Assembly (NCBI GenBank): GCA_015499995.1
Contig: JADNRV010000367.1
Coordinates: forward strand, 1-44,942
DNA length: 44,942 nucleotides
Direction: 5' to 3'
DNA from: Flammula alnicola
Taxonomy: Eukaryota > Basidiomycota > Agaricomycetes > Agaricales > Strophariaceae
The translations under genes were made by a program, and so were the position numbers. This document shows positions 32,581-43,740 of this stretch, one piece after another. Numbering within the stretch: the first letter of the stretch is position 1; each line of letters begins with the position of its first letter. Below the pieces are notes generated by a model. That model was not told where the DNA came from and ran no database searches. It saw only the letters and a list, made by a program, of their open reading frames with translations.

Positions 32581-34749
32581 TTAATGCTTCACGCGTCTTA
32601 CAAGCTTCAACGAAGTAGGGCCAATCGAAAATGTCGGTCCCTGCATACTCGCATCCTCGAGAACTCGTCTCTCAAATTGTGCCCTTGTCTCTCCTTTCCC
32701 AATGTGTGGCTCGATCTTCCAGTCGTGCAGAAGATGCGCGAGGAAGGAAACGCCTTCAGAGTATGCGAACTTGCGCCCGACGCAAGTACGCGGCCCCGCG
32801 CCGAATAAGGCAACGTCGGTCTCCGGCACGCCCAGCCAGCGCTCGGGCTTGAAGGTGTGCGGGTCGTCGAATACGTGGGGATTGCGGACTTGAGATGGGG
32901 AGAGTAAATAGATTTGATATGGCTCAGCGATAGGAGAGACGTACAGATGGAGCACATTTCGAAGATAATGCGAGTACCCTTTTTCAAGATGACTGTCTCT
33001 TCCTTGGGACGCATAACGTGGACCGGGGTATCCTGTAGCATTTCCCGTGGCAACATTAACGGCGCAGCTAAAGATTATAAAATAAAAAAGATTCATGGTC
33101 TTGCTCGTATCCAGAAGAGAAAAGCCCTACGATATAGCCGGAGGGACTCTTGAAAACATGCAGTGATGTATGGTAGCTGGGCAATCTCGTCGAAGGCCTT
33201 AGAATTATGGTCAGTCCAGCCAGGAAGCAGTCAAAATAAAGCTGGGGACGAACAATCTTTCCGTCTTCTGAAACCAGCGGTTGAATCTCAGCGAATACAT
33301 TCTCTTGGTTTTCTTGGTTGACAGCTAAGAGGGCCAGCGTGGCCGAGATGACGCTGGCGGTGGTTTCTGCGCAAATTTGAGAAGTGCAAGCCACGGACAT
33401 TGAGTACTCCATACCGTGCCCAGAAAACATCATAATGAACAAATTGGCCAGCTGGCGGTAGGTATATTAGCCGGGTATGTTAATGAAGGTAACACAAGGG
33501 GTATCTTACCACTTCTTTATCGGAAAGCGTGTATCGACCTTCTCCTTCAGAGGAGGCAACGAGTCTCCGCAGGAACTCCCCGCCCGGGCCAGCGGCAAGG
33601 CCGTCGGCGGAATTGTCTGACCTGTAAGTTTGAATACAGTCCTCGACATATTTGGCAAATGTACTCCAGGCTAGGTCAATACGACGCAAACTGTTGACAG
33701 GTAAGTTCACATCATGTTCAACGTTATGAAAAGAGTATACCTTTGTATCGGCAACCTGTACGCCCATTGAGGGAGCGCTATCCTAGGGATGAGGTTCTCC
33801 GCCGCGATAGAAATGGCCTCTGTAAATGGCATTTGGTCTCCAGAACTTGCTTTGCTGGACCATGAGACGGGAAGATCGAACAAACAGCGGGAAACGATGA
33901 TGAGAGAGAACTAGAATTCGAAGTCACCATAAGAATAATAAAGGAATACAGAGCGAATTCATGAAACACTTACCCTAAGAGCTACTTTATTGATGACTGG
34001 GATAATTACTTCATCTTTGTCGTTCCAGCCTTCAGCTTCAATCATGTCAAGATACGCGTCGGCTGTTTCCCTGCGCACCATAGTATAGCTAGATTTAGAG
34101 AAGACTCGTTAGCCTCGGAGCGGGATGATGTCTGATGGATGCTGAAGGCTCACGTTTTGGGATTAAAAGCGGGTGCAACGACGCGTCTGTGACGTCTCCA
34201 GATATCGCCGCTGGCCGAGGCTACACTATCCCCCAAAGCCTAAACAGATATTAAAAGAGTGACCAGTTGCGAAAACGGACAGTCATACTTCCGGAGGGTC
34301 AAATCTCCGGGCTTGAGGAGTTGAACTTTTCCTTCATTCCCAAGCAGTTGTTTCAAAACATCAATCGAGCACGTATAATAGTACGCATCGCCTAAGACGA
34401 GAGGAACCATGGAAATCAAGTCATGGCTATAATTGAAGAAAGCTTCACGTCGCGAATCAGATACCGGAAAGGCATGCGTAGAATGGGAGTACATACCAGT
34501 CTGCTTTTCCTTCCAAGCCCATATGTATCCCGGGTTCCACCAACTGTGTGGAAGGACCACACCTGGGATACTTACAGGCGAAAACAGAGGCTTGAATCCC
34601 GGTGTATAATTTAAATTCTACATCATTGTTAGGGATCCAATGCGTTGCAAAAGCCTGTTACTTGCCTTGACATCGCGAAAGAACCTGTAGGCTTGGATCG
34701 AAATCAAGCACACAGCGGTGGCCGCGATTGGGGTCAAATTCATGCTCAT
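32581..34749 (-). CDS. Cytochrome P450 (P450-3)
   Basis: A membrane-anchored haem monooxygenase with a clean frame over about twelve exons. The start MSMNLTPIAATAVCLISIQAYRF is a short membrane anchor. Motifs in order: GVVLPHSWWNPGYIWAWKEK, NYSHDLISMVPLVLGDA, SGDIWRRHRRVVAPAFNPK (C-helix), the I-helix FIMMFSGHETTAS, ExxR as ESLR, the DDPHTFKPERW motif and the haem loop FGAGPRTCVGRKFA. The first intron appears to use a GC donor (AAG-GCAAGT). The C-helix and LPxxWWNPG motif suggest the CYP620/CYP5139-like group of basidiomycete P450s; the substrate is unknown. Its last 170 bp are duplicated at 21670-21840. It is divergent from the CAP10-like gene. Confidence 0.9.
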
Positions 34750-35639
34750 GGAGTAACGGCCTTGGAGAATGTGGTGGTTGAATGGTGACAACTGCAAAAA
34801 GATGGCTGATGTGTGAAAGTAGCATTATGGTTCGATTCCACGCTTAAGTAGTACACGGGTGACACGGCCAAAATAGAATCCATGTCTGTGTGCATACTAG
34901 GTGAGGTAGAGGGCAGCCTCCGCTGTGAACCAGCCAAAAAATGGAATTTGATGGCAACTTCCTTCCATTCCAAGCGGACAAATTTGCTGTGTGGGCGACT
35001 TGTGGGCGACCGCCTTCTTCTCATCCTATATTTGACGAAGAAACTACACCGTCACTGATGATACAGCTAAAATTCAACCTGGTAGCCATGTTCTGGGCGG
35101 ATGTCTCGCTGTGCCCAATATGGTTGTCACCACAGTTGTCAGGTGTTGCATATTGTCCAGCAGTAGTGGTACCCCCGAAGCGAAGGGAGGAATTAGATGC
35201 TTGAGCCGTTTGACCTTGGAGACCAGCTCAAGAACCACTTCAAGGGCGCCCAGGCTTCATCGGCGCAAGTTCTTTCTACCGGTCAACCTCAACCATCGAT
35301 GCTACTGGGCGCTTGATTTATGCCCTCCGGGTGCATGATAGAATGTCACAAGTGAGGAGAAGCAAGGAGAAGAGTTAACACTGACAGAAAACTGATAAGC
35401 TGCTGTGGGAGACTGGGGGTCTTGAAAGCTCCGCGTCCGAAGAATATGGACGACACTGATTGACATTTGGACGGTCCGTTCCAGGTCCGTTGCTAAGTCA
35501 ACTTCTGTACAGGTAAACCGCGGGAAAGTCGGAACTATTGTAAGTAGTGAGTTCCTCGTAAGAGCGCCTTGAATCGACCCGCGCTCAGCGTATAAGAGGT
35601 AAAAGGGACCCAGTTCCAGATTGACAAGGGCGCCAGTCC
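34750..35639. other. Divergent promoter region of P450-3 and the CAP10-like gene
   Basis: An 890-bp space between two divergent start codons. Open frames here have no recognised domain. No specific binding site could be supported. Confidence 0.4.
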
Positions 35640-37995
35640 ATGCCGTATGCTGGTCCGAGGATGAACGAACAAGAACATTCAGAAATAGGACCAAACAAAG
35701 AAAGTGGAAGTTGGCGGCCAGCATTCAAGCTGTTTCCCCTCACAAACCAACGACGTAGAGCCTTCCTCTCCAGCGATTTCGACGCCGAGAAGGCGACAGC
35801 CGACCTCAGAGCCACTATGGGTCCCCGCACGCGAGCGTCGTGTTTTGGCTTCCTTCGGCGAAATAGCGGATACATTTTCATGTTCTGTGTCCTGTTTGCA
35901 TTTATGCAGCTAGGATTCCACAATGGGCGGCGACCACAGCTCAAGCTCGAGCAATTGGTCGTGGTGCAGGATCCTAACGAAAACTGGATGTCAAACCCCA
36001 GCAATATCCTACCCTTTGCAGACGACGAGAAGAAGAGCGTCATCGCCGAACACCCTATACCATCGCTAATGGAGGAGGCCGAGCAGAGGTACAAGAAAAA
36101 ACTTTCGAGTCAGAGCGCAACCCTCAGGTCGGCGGTCGCGGAGTACAGACGTCGGTATCGACGGGCACCCCCTAAAGGCTTCGACGAATGGTGGAGCTTT
36201 GCTCAGAAGTACGACGTCAAGATGGTCGACGAGTATGATGGGCTCATGGAGGACCTGAAGCCCTTTTGGGAGCTTTCTGGGGAGGAAATCAGACGGCGTG
36301 CAGCTCAGGTTGGAGAGTTGCCATCCATCGACTTGGTGCGGATACGAGACGGCGAAGCCACTGTCATCAACGTCAATCCCAATTTCAAAGACACGGAAGT
36401 TAGCGCTCGAGCCCGCGGGTTCAGGAGCATGACTGGAAAATTTGTGCACCTTGTATGTTTCTCGTCGTTCATTGAGTCTTCAATATCTGACACGCTTTTT
36501 GGCCTTTTGGTTAGCTCCCGGATATGGACTTTCCTATCAACGCAAAGGCAGAAGGTCGTGTGCTGGTGCCTTGGGAGCATCGAATGTATCCCAATTTAAC
36601 AGAACAAGACTCGTCGGGTACGTGTCCTCTTTCTTGGGCTAATATCCGTTCTCATGTACTGTGTTCCAGTTGGTGTACTGCAAATGCTCGGCGGAACCTT
36701 CAAACCTGACTGGGGCGCTGACGGCAATGTCTGGGAAGCCTGGCGACGCACATGCGACCCCCAAAGCCCCGCACGTCGCCTGTTTTCTTCCCTTCGCACC
36801 TCTTCAAACTTGCAGGTCAAAAATCATCTGGCATCGAGCGAAGTCACGCCTGGCTCCGATTTCAAATTCATGAAAACCACCTCATCGACGGAGGACTATT
36901 GCAGCCACCCATACGCCCATTACCAGCAAGGTCACTTTTTCTCGGATTGGCGCTCAATCCCAGTTCTCTACCCGGTTTTCAGTCCAGCGAAGGCGCAAGG
37001 CTTCATGGACATCAGGATTCCTAGTCATTATTACTATGGAAGCACGAAACGATATACCTACGGATGGGACTCTGTCAACCTGGAACTGAAGGCCGTGGAT
37101 CCGATGGAGGTGCCTTGGGAAGATAAAATCGACAAGATCTTTTGGCGAGGCGCAACGACGGGTGGTGGAAGTCATCCTCCAGGGTTTGCACCCCGCTACC
37201 AACGACACAGGTTCCTGCGAATGACATCGGACAAGTCGAATGCAACGCGAGTTGTTACGTTCGCGGATCCACCTTCCTCGGAGTCGAATTGGGTCGCGGT
37301 TGCCGCCCCATTAGCCAAACTTAACGAAGAGATTATGGACGCCGCGTTCGTCAAGGCCGTTTCCGCTTCCGGCTATCCGGGTGGCCTGGTTGCACTGGAA
37401 GCAGCCCATCGTTTCGGCGACTCGGTCCCCCTAGGACGGCATTGGGCATACAAATACCTCGTAGACTTGGACGGCATGAGTTACAGCGGTCGGTTTATGT
37501 CGTTCCTCGCCAGCGACAGTGTTCCCATCAAATCGACTGTGTACGACGAGTTCTTCACGGACTGGATACAACCTTGGTATGTTCTTGTCCTTAATCTGAT
37601 TTATGACATTCCTACTGAACCCTGTCTCTTTCTCAAGGGTACACTTCATACCTCTCTCGTCATCGTACTTGGAGATATACAACATCCACGCCTATTTCTC
37701 CGGCGCGACACAGTCGACACTCGAAGCTGCCAATTCTACGCATGCAGATACCACTCTAGAACAACGGGGGTCAGTTGAAGGCGATAAACGACTAAGAAGA
37801 ATTGCAAGAGCGGGCAAACGTTGGAAGCAAACGATAGGGAGGACAATAGATATGGAAGGTAAGTTGTACCCTTTTTCTTCTCAGAAACCCTGCTGAACGA
37901 CCGTGTCTCTATTCCCAGCTTACGTATATAGACTGTGCCTCGAGTGGGCGCGACTCTGGGCAGACGATAGGGATTCGATGAACTTCTCTCTCTGA
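35640..37995 (+). CDS. CAP10-like glycosyltransferase (type II membrane protein)
   Basis: Exons 35640-36452, 36515-36617, 36670-37576, 37638-37858 and 37919-37995 give about 706 residues with a clean frame. A single membrane anchor (IFMFCVLFAFMQLGF) after about 80 residues marks a Golgi-type type II protein. The lumenal part opens with PPKGFDEWWSFAQKYDVKMVDEYD, typical of CAP10/DUF821 proteins, and continues with NVWEAWRRTCDPQSPARRLF, DKIFWRGATTGGG and the domain core HRFGDSVPLGRHWAYKYLVDLDG with SGRFMSFLASDSVPIKSTVYDEFF. Members transfer sugars such as xylose or glucose to glycans; in Cryptococcus CAP10 is needed for capsule. The exact donor and acceptor here are unknown. An alternative start lies at 35661 (MNEQEHSE). 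Confidence 0.92.
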
Positions 37996-38843
37996 GATCT
38001 GCAAGAAGGAAAAAAAAAACAATCATAGTAAAGTAATTGCCTACATCAGCTTTTTAGTACCGCATACCATACCAGCATATTCCCCAGTTTTTCCTTTTCA
38101 TTTGTCGCATTTTTTGGAAAGGATCCCATGGACTGTAACTCTTTGAATGTTTTCGAATTCTTTGCGCTTTCTTACTACCTGTATAACCATACCCATGAGG
38201 GTCAGTATAGTAATAGATAATTTATATACGATTGCACGACGCGTGTTATTTATCCAGTTCCAAGGCTTGTGTTCGTCCCTCATTTCTATGCCCGCTCTCC
38301 GTGATGGCTGATGCCGCTTAGGTGTGTCACTTATCACACGCCTTCATGTGTAAGTCTTCGTTTTTTCTCCAAGATCTTTGCGTTTTTGATCTTTTTATTT
38401 CAAGATTCAGAAAGCTTGCTTTCTTGATATTGACAACAGATTGCAAGCGTCGCTTTTCAAAACTCGCCGGCCGAGATAACTATGTACATAGTATGCGCCA
38501 ATCTTCGAGAACAGGGTTGACATATGGTGCGGCTTCACATCCATTTCTGTCACTAACAATAGTCAACATTCTGTCTTTCAGATGGCCTTTGTACTTTTTC
38601 AGGATATGTACCGAGAAAGGCTGATTTTCGAGATAGGCCAGAAATCGATATCCCATCGATTTCGTTCTGGACACGTTGCCGAACTCGTGCCCATGCTGCC
38701 AATCTGATCCTTCGATACCCATTCGCAATCCTTGTTTCCAACGATACAAAAAGCGGTATTAGGTTTTTTCGAGGATTGTTTTACGACAAACCTACGACTC
38801 TAAGCACTATCGTTTGATTTCGCAGACCCTTGCACCCACAAAG
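37996..38843. other. Intergenic between the CAP10-like and 2OG-like genes
   Basis: Open frames of about 90-100 codons overlap on opposite strands at 38322-38749; neither has a recognised domain. The part just before 38844 should be the promoter of the next gene. Confidence 0.35.
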
Positions 38844-40669
38844 ATGGCATACCCACCCGGCAACCCTATCCATGCACCCATCGGCAGAAGCGCGTCGCCC
38901 TCTCCTTATGGCTACGTTTCCCCGATGCCCAGGCCCCTCAGCAGGGGTCCATCGCCTGCCCCTCAGGGCTACGGCGGCGCCCCGACTAGCTACGGTGCCC
39001 CTACCTATGGCGCTCCGATTGCTAGGCCAGTCAGCAGAGGGCCATCTCCTGCACCCTATACCTACGCTGGGGCCCCAATTGCCAGGTCGATCAGCAGAGG
39101 ACCATCTCCTGCCCCTCCTGGCGTCGGTCGTCCGGATCACAGCAGGCATCCCAGCACATCCGATTTCCAGGTCGAGAAGAGAGCCAAATCGCCCAACCCG
39201 TATGGGCGTCCCAGCATTTCACAGACCGAGATTCCTTACAGAGATGAGGCACTGTATCGCGAGCACGTCTCGGTTTTGATCGCTACCAAAGACACCCAGT
39301 TCGCGGTCAACGGGCGCATCCCTGTGGACCCAGCTCAACTCGTGCTGTTCTTCCGCGCCAAGGTGAGTTGATGGGCATTTCTAATTCTAAGCAAGTATTT
39401 TATCTGATCGGCCTTGATCTGTAGACTGGCATCACCCACTCGCTCGATTTCCCGATCGACGTGAGCTACAACACCCCTCCTGCTTTGGATGTGCTTATCG
39501 CAGCCTGCAGGCCACATCCGAGGTCAGGGTCAGACTACGACACCTACGGCAGTCGAGAAGGTCTTTTTTACCCACCCAATCTGCCCCTCACGGCTTCTTT
39601 GGATATCTCAAACTTTCCCATCCTCGATGCCATTCGGAACTCGCTTTTCCCTCTCCTTCCTCCTGGAGAGTACCTTGCGGCTGTGAAAGATGGGTTGGAC
39701 GTGATTCAGCCCGGCAGCAGTACCGCGCCCCATTCGCCTGCCCTGCTCCGTAATGACCAGCGCGCAGGCACGATCATCATCACGTTGCCCATCCGTTACC
39801 GTGGTGGCGCGATGGACATCCGCGATGCCGACGGAAGGACAGAAAAGTTCCAAGGAACTGGCGGAAAGACGGGAGATATCGAATGGATTGCTTTCCGCTC
39901 CGATTGTGATTACGAGGTTGAGCCCGTGCAAAAAGGATGCCTCATGACGCTTTCCTATGCCATTTACATCAAGTCCTTTGGTCCAGCTAGCCCGAGCTTG
40001 GATACATTGATTACTCCGAGCGACACATTCTTCGACCTCCTGTCGCCGATCTTGAACATGTCGCGTGGACGCAGTGTTGGGTTTTACCTCAACCACGACT
40101 ATGGCGTGAACCCAGCCGAAGCCGCAGCGAACGCTCTCATTCCTCAGGTGTGTATTGTCGGCATTCCCTTGCTTCTCGTGCATTTTGTTGATGACACCTT
40201 GTTCTAGCTCAAAGGCGCTGACGCCCTCATATACACCGCCTTCAAGCTGCACAAGCTCGCACCAGAGCTACACTGGACAGCAGGCGGCTACGTATGGGCC
40301 AAAGACCAGAGTCTCGAATTCTTCGGAGACCATGCTGGGCGCCCGCAGTCCACCAACCCAGTCAAGAATAGCCCCTTGCTCGCGCGGACGCCGTTCGGCG
40401 CCGCGAACAGCCCGAGAGGAACACCGCCTGTCCGAGGAACGTTCGGCCAGTACCCTGGCGATCCTAACTACGACGAGCAGGACGTTGATGTCATTCGATC
40501 GAGAGTGCAAGGAAGCGGCGCTGTTACGCTTGCAGATGCGGGTATCACGCTCTTAACTGACTTCAAGAACCTCGCGCCGACCGTTGGCAGGGAACGCGTG
40601 TACTTTGTGGCGAATAACGAGCTGGAGAAGCTCGTCGTTAATGCTCTGCTTGTTGTTTACATTCCTTGA
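38844..40669 (+). CDS. Pro-rich protein with 2OG-Fe(II)-oxygenase-like fold
   Basis: Exons 38844-39362, 39425-40147 and 40208-40669 give about 567 residues with a clean frame. The first 110 residues are Pro/Ser/Tyr-rich and contain three SRGPSPAP repeats. The central region has the order seen in fungal prolyl-4-hydroxylase-like oxygenases: GTIIITLPIRYRGGAMDIRD, IEWIAFRSDCDYEVEPVQKG, LMTLSYAIYI. The histidines I expect at the metal-binding positions (before GG, and in DCxHEV) are Arg/Tyr here, so it may be catalytically inactive; this rests on recalled family patterns. The C-terminal part resembles no domain I know. The start is the ATG in AAAGATGGC; an upstream in-frame ATG exists at 38814. 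Confidence 0.65.
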
Positions 40670-40823
40670 AAAAGTTGATGATGCCACCTCACTCAACCCA
40701 CTGGACGTTGTTTGTTGTAACTGATTTGAAATTGTAAAATACCTGCTGTACCTACTTACACCTCCTGCCGCTGGTCGTTTCTGTACAAGTACCACGAATA
40801 CAAGAATGTCATTTGCATATCCG

Positions 40824-42707
40824 TTAAGGATTTGTTTCGTCCGAAACCGGTAGTTCTAAACGTGGTTCTCCCTTGTCGTTCCTCACTATTGTCGCTGAGC
40901 GTCCATCTACCCATGTCGTTTCACGGAGAAGAGGGCAAGCTGCCACGATATCCCGCAAGACCAAACCAATTTCTTCCGACTGGATGTCGCAGCCCTTGGG
41001 CCATATGTGATTTCCCTTCAACGACGCAAGCCGAGGCCATCGAGAAAGGTAGGGCAAAAGCTGCGTGTGTGGCTGAGAGGAAGGGTTCTGTGGAATAAGG
41101 AATAATAATAAAAACAGGTCAAATAACCCATCGACATCGCTGTTAATACGAACGGACTAACCAAGTCAATGGACCTTCCATGGAAGGTGATGCTTTCGAG
41201 CTGTGGCGTAAGCCTGACGAGTTTGTCCAGCTGTGTGACAGTCGTTACGCCTCTCACAGTAAGTATCCTTAAATTGGGCAGATCAGTGAGGAGGTTCTGG
41301 AGGTCTCTTCCCCGCGTAGGGCCACCTTCTGCTGCTTCTTCGTCGGATGGACCCCAAACATCATCCAGCGAGGAAACATAGTTTTCGTCGTTCTCGAGTT
41401 CCTCGGGTGCGTTCCAGTCGCGTGGCTCCAGTGTGCCGAGCGAATGAAGTGGCGAGGGTCGTTTCACTGCCCGGAGGAGTGGGCGAAGATCCCGCGGACG
41501 CAAGTCCAACAATTCGATATTGGGAAGGACCTGGTCGGAGAGGAGATTGTATGTTTCCAGACTGAAAGGCAACTCAGGAAGATCGTCTTCGAGGAGAGAG
41601 AGGAAGGCCGAAAGCGTCCCGAGGGCTGGGTGGGTGTTGAGGAAGGTGACCATGATGTTGTCGTCGACTGTAACGTCATTGAGTTTGAGGGATGTGAGAC
41701 GGGGCAAGTGGAGTTGAGAGATGATGGGACTGATGCTCGTGAATGGGTTCCCACCAACGAGGTAATAGAAATCCCGATCGATGATGTTCAACGCCAAACT
41801 CTGCATAAATTATTTCAGTTGAAAACGCGGAAATGGTTAGACGATACGACTGACCTCAAGATTTGGGCAGCGGCTTAGTAGCTCCTGAATACGTTCAATC
41901 TTCACTCGCGGAGGAAGCAATTCGTCATCTGAATCCTCGTCATTCCCTCCGTTTTCGCCTTCGAGCGGATCGGCAGGCGAATAATACATCTTCAAATCAA
42001 AATGGGTCAGGTTTCCGAGGGTGAATATCTAGGAATATTTTAAATTATATTATTGCGTTTCGAAAAATAGAGGCGCATACCGTGCTGTCAAAGATGGGAC
42101 GAGGATCTGGAGAACGTGTCTCTTTGCGTCCGAGATCGACCACCTTCAACCGTTTGAGTTGGGTATGGTCCCTCAAAGCCGTCCATACATCTTCACTGTA
42201 AGTCTCCAACGGTTCGTCGTCATCTCCTTCGCCTGCATCCCGTAACACCTCTTCCCCTTGATTGATTTCGGGTACCCAATGATCCCAAGTGAAGCTCTCT
42301 AAATTGACCAAGCTCTGAATGGCTTGTATCAGCAGTCGTTCGGAGTGTTCCGTCTTCTCGCGACTCGTCGTAGCAAGGGCGTCCTCATCGGCAGGTTTGC
42401 TACTTGGTTTGAAGGTACCACTTGATTCCGGTATCTTCTCCTCCTCGTCCAAGGGACCATAACCTGACAGATTCTCCCGCAAAACCTCGAGCTCGCGCAC
42501 CCTCGACGCCTGCGCGGGGTTGGCGATGAGATGCTCCCAGACGGCGTCATTCCCGAGTTTGCATCGGATGGAACGGTAGATTATTTCTGGCTCTGCCAGA
42601 GTCAGGAGCTCTTTGTTCGCGAGACTGACGGCGAGGAGGTCGCTCGGCGAGGACACAAAAGAGAGAAGGTGCGCGTAGACGTCGCCATTGAGTTGTACGT
42701 TGGCCAT
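40824..42707 (-). CDS. F-box/leucine-rich-repeat-like protein
   Basis: Exons 42081-42707, 41855-42028, 41162-41800 and 40824-41087 give about 567 residues with a clean frame. The N-terminus has an F-box-like segment (NGDVYAHLLSFVSSPSDLLAVSLANKELL in shape), which would bind Skp1 in an SCF ubiquitin ligase. The rest holds irregular leucine-rich stretches (LPRLTSLKLNDVTV, LPNLRILTVRGVTTVTQLDKL, TPQLESITFHG) separated by acidic loops, as in the large fungal F-box families. The target protein is unknown. The start is the first ATG of the conserved frame (MANVQLNG). It converges on the 2OG-like gene, about 150 bp between stop codons. Confidence 0.8.
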
Positions 42708-43740
42708 TATCGACTCCTGAGTCGGATGTGGGGTTTCGAGAGGCGTCGAAAACAAATCAAAATCTGATCAAGATTTTTTTCGGCGTCGAGTAATCTTTTG
42801 AAGGACTTCCTAGCTCTTGATATGATAAGTGAATAACACTGTGTTCTTCAGTCTCCATTTCGACTAGACAATGAAATTCTAAGGCCATCGATTCCCTGAG
42901 TACGAACTGCGGCAATCAGCGGACCGACAACCGGCGTTTCAGCCAAATTTCTGGCGCGTTTCAAGCTTGTTCCAATGCTTCCATGCGATCTCCAACGTTT
43001 CGCCTCATGGCAAACTTCAAAGGAGGAATAATAAAACAATACAATGTTGTTTTGAATTTTCTTCTGATTTACTCCACGATTAATACGGCGAGGTCAGCTC
43101 TTGAGCTCGACAGCCCGGGGGCTTTGGTGCAACTCCCGACACTCAGCATTTCAGCCAAATTCTCAATCATGCGGTCTCCTCAGATTCAATGAAGGGGCAA
43201 AGGCAAGAATGATAAATATTACATTTCGCAAATCCTGTGTAATGACTGTTTACAGGCTTCGTTTTCACGTCCTGTCGGTTCCCGCAAAAAAGGTTTTGCC
43301 AGCGCACCGTGACAAACAATGCCCTTCCGTCGGGGAGTACATAACTGAGCTTTGACAGATGAACGGCTGGCATGGCCATCGGTCATTAACTGGGCATCCT
43401 CGATTTGCACAGATTTACGAGGAAGCTTAGCAGCAGGCTCTTGTCCGGCCCCGATTTTCCTTCATGGGAACAAGCAACCGCCGGTGGTTCACGCGTTCAC
43501 GTGGAGTGCTCACTGTTATTTTTACCAGGCGTGCATACGAACCCCACCACATAGAGCTTAGGGCTTCGCCGTCTTCTCGAGCTCCATTTCGCTCTTCTTT
43601 CTCTCTTATGACCCCATCACGAAGTCATCCCAGCCTCATGTCATTTACCCCAGGATTTCTTGGTTATCCTTTTCTCCACGCTTCCTCTCCTCAGGTTTAT
43701 GACCCTCGACGTTATTAATAATCAGGCATACAGGTCCGAT
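42708..43740. other. Divergent promoter region of the F-box and transporter genes
   Basis: About 1 kb without a supported gene. A short block (TTTCAGCCAAATT) occurs near 42938 and 43149 with partly similar flanks. No specific transcription factor site could be supported. Confidence 0.4.

Noticed and set aside
26318..37995. A complete secondary-metabolite gene cluster
   Set aside because: No backbone synthase or cyclase, and the neighbouring genes are housekeeping types.
38322..38749. Opposed frames of 100 and 89 codons
   Set aside because: Mutually overlapping on opposite strands, with no motif supporting either.
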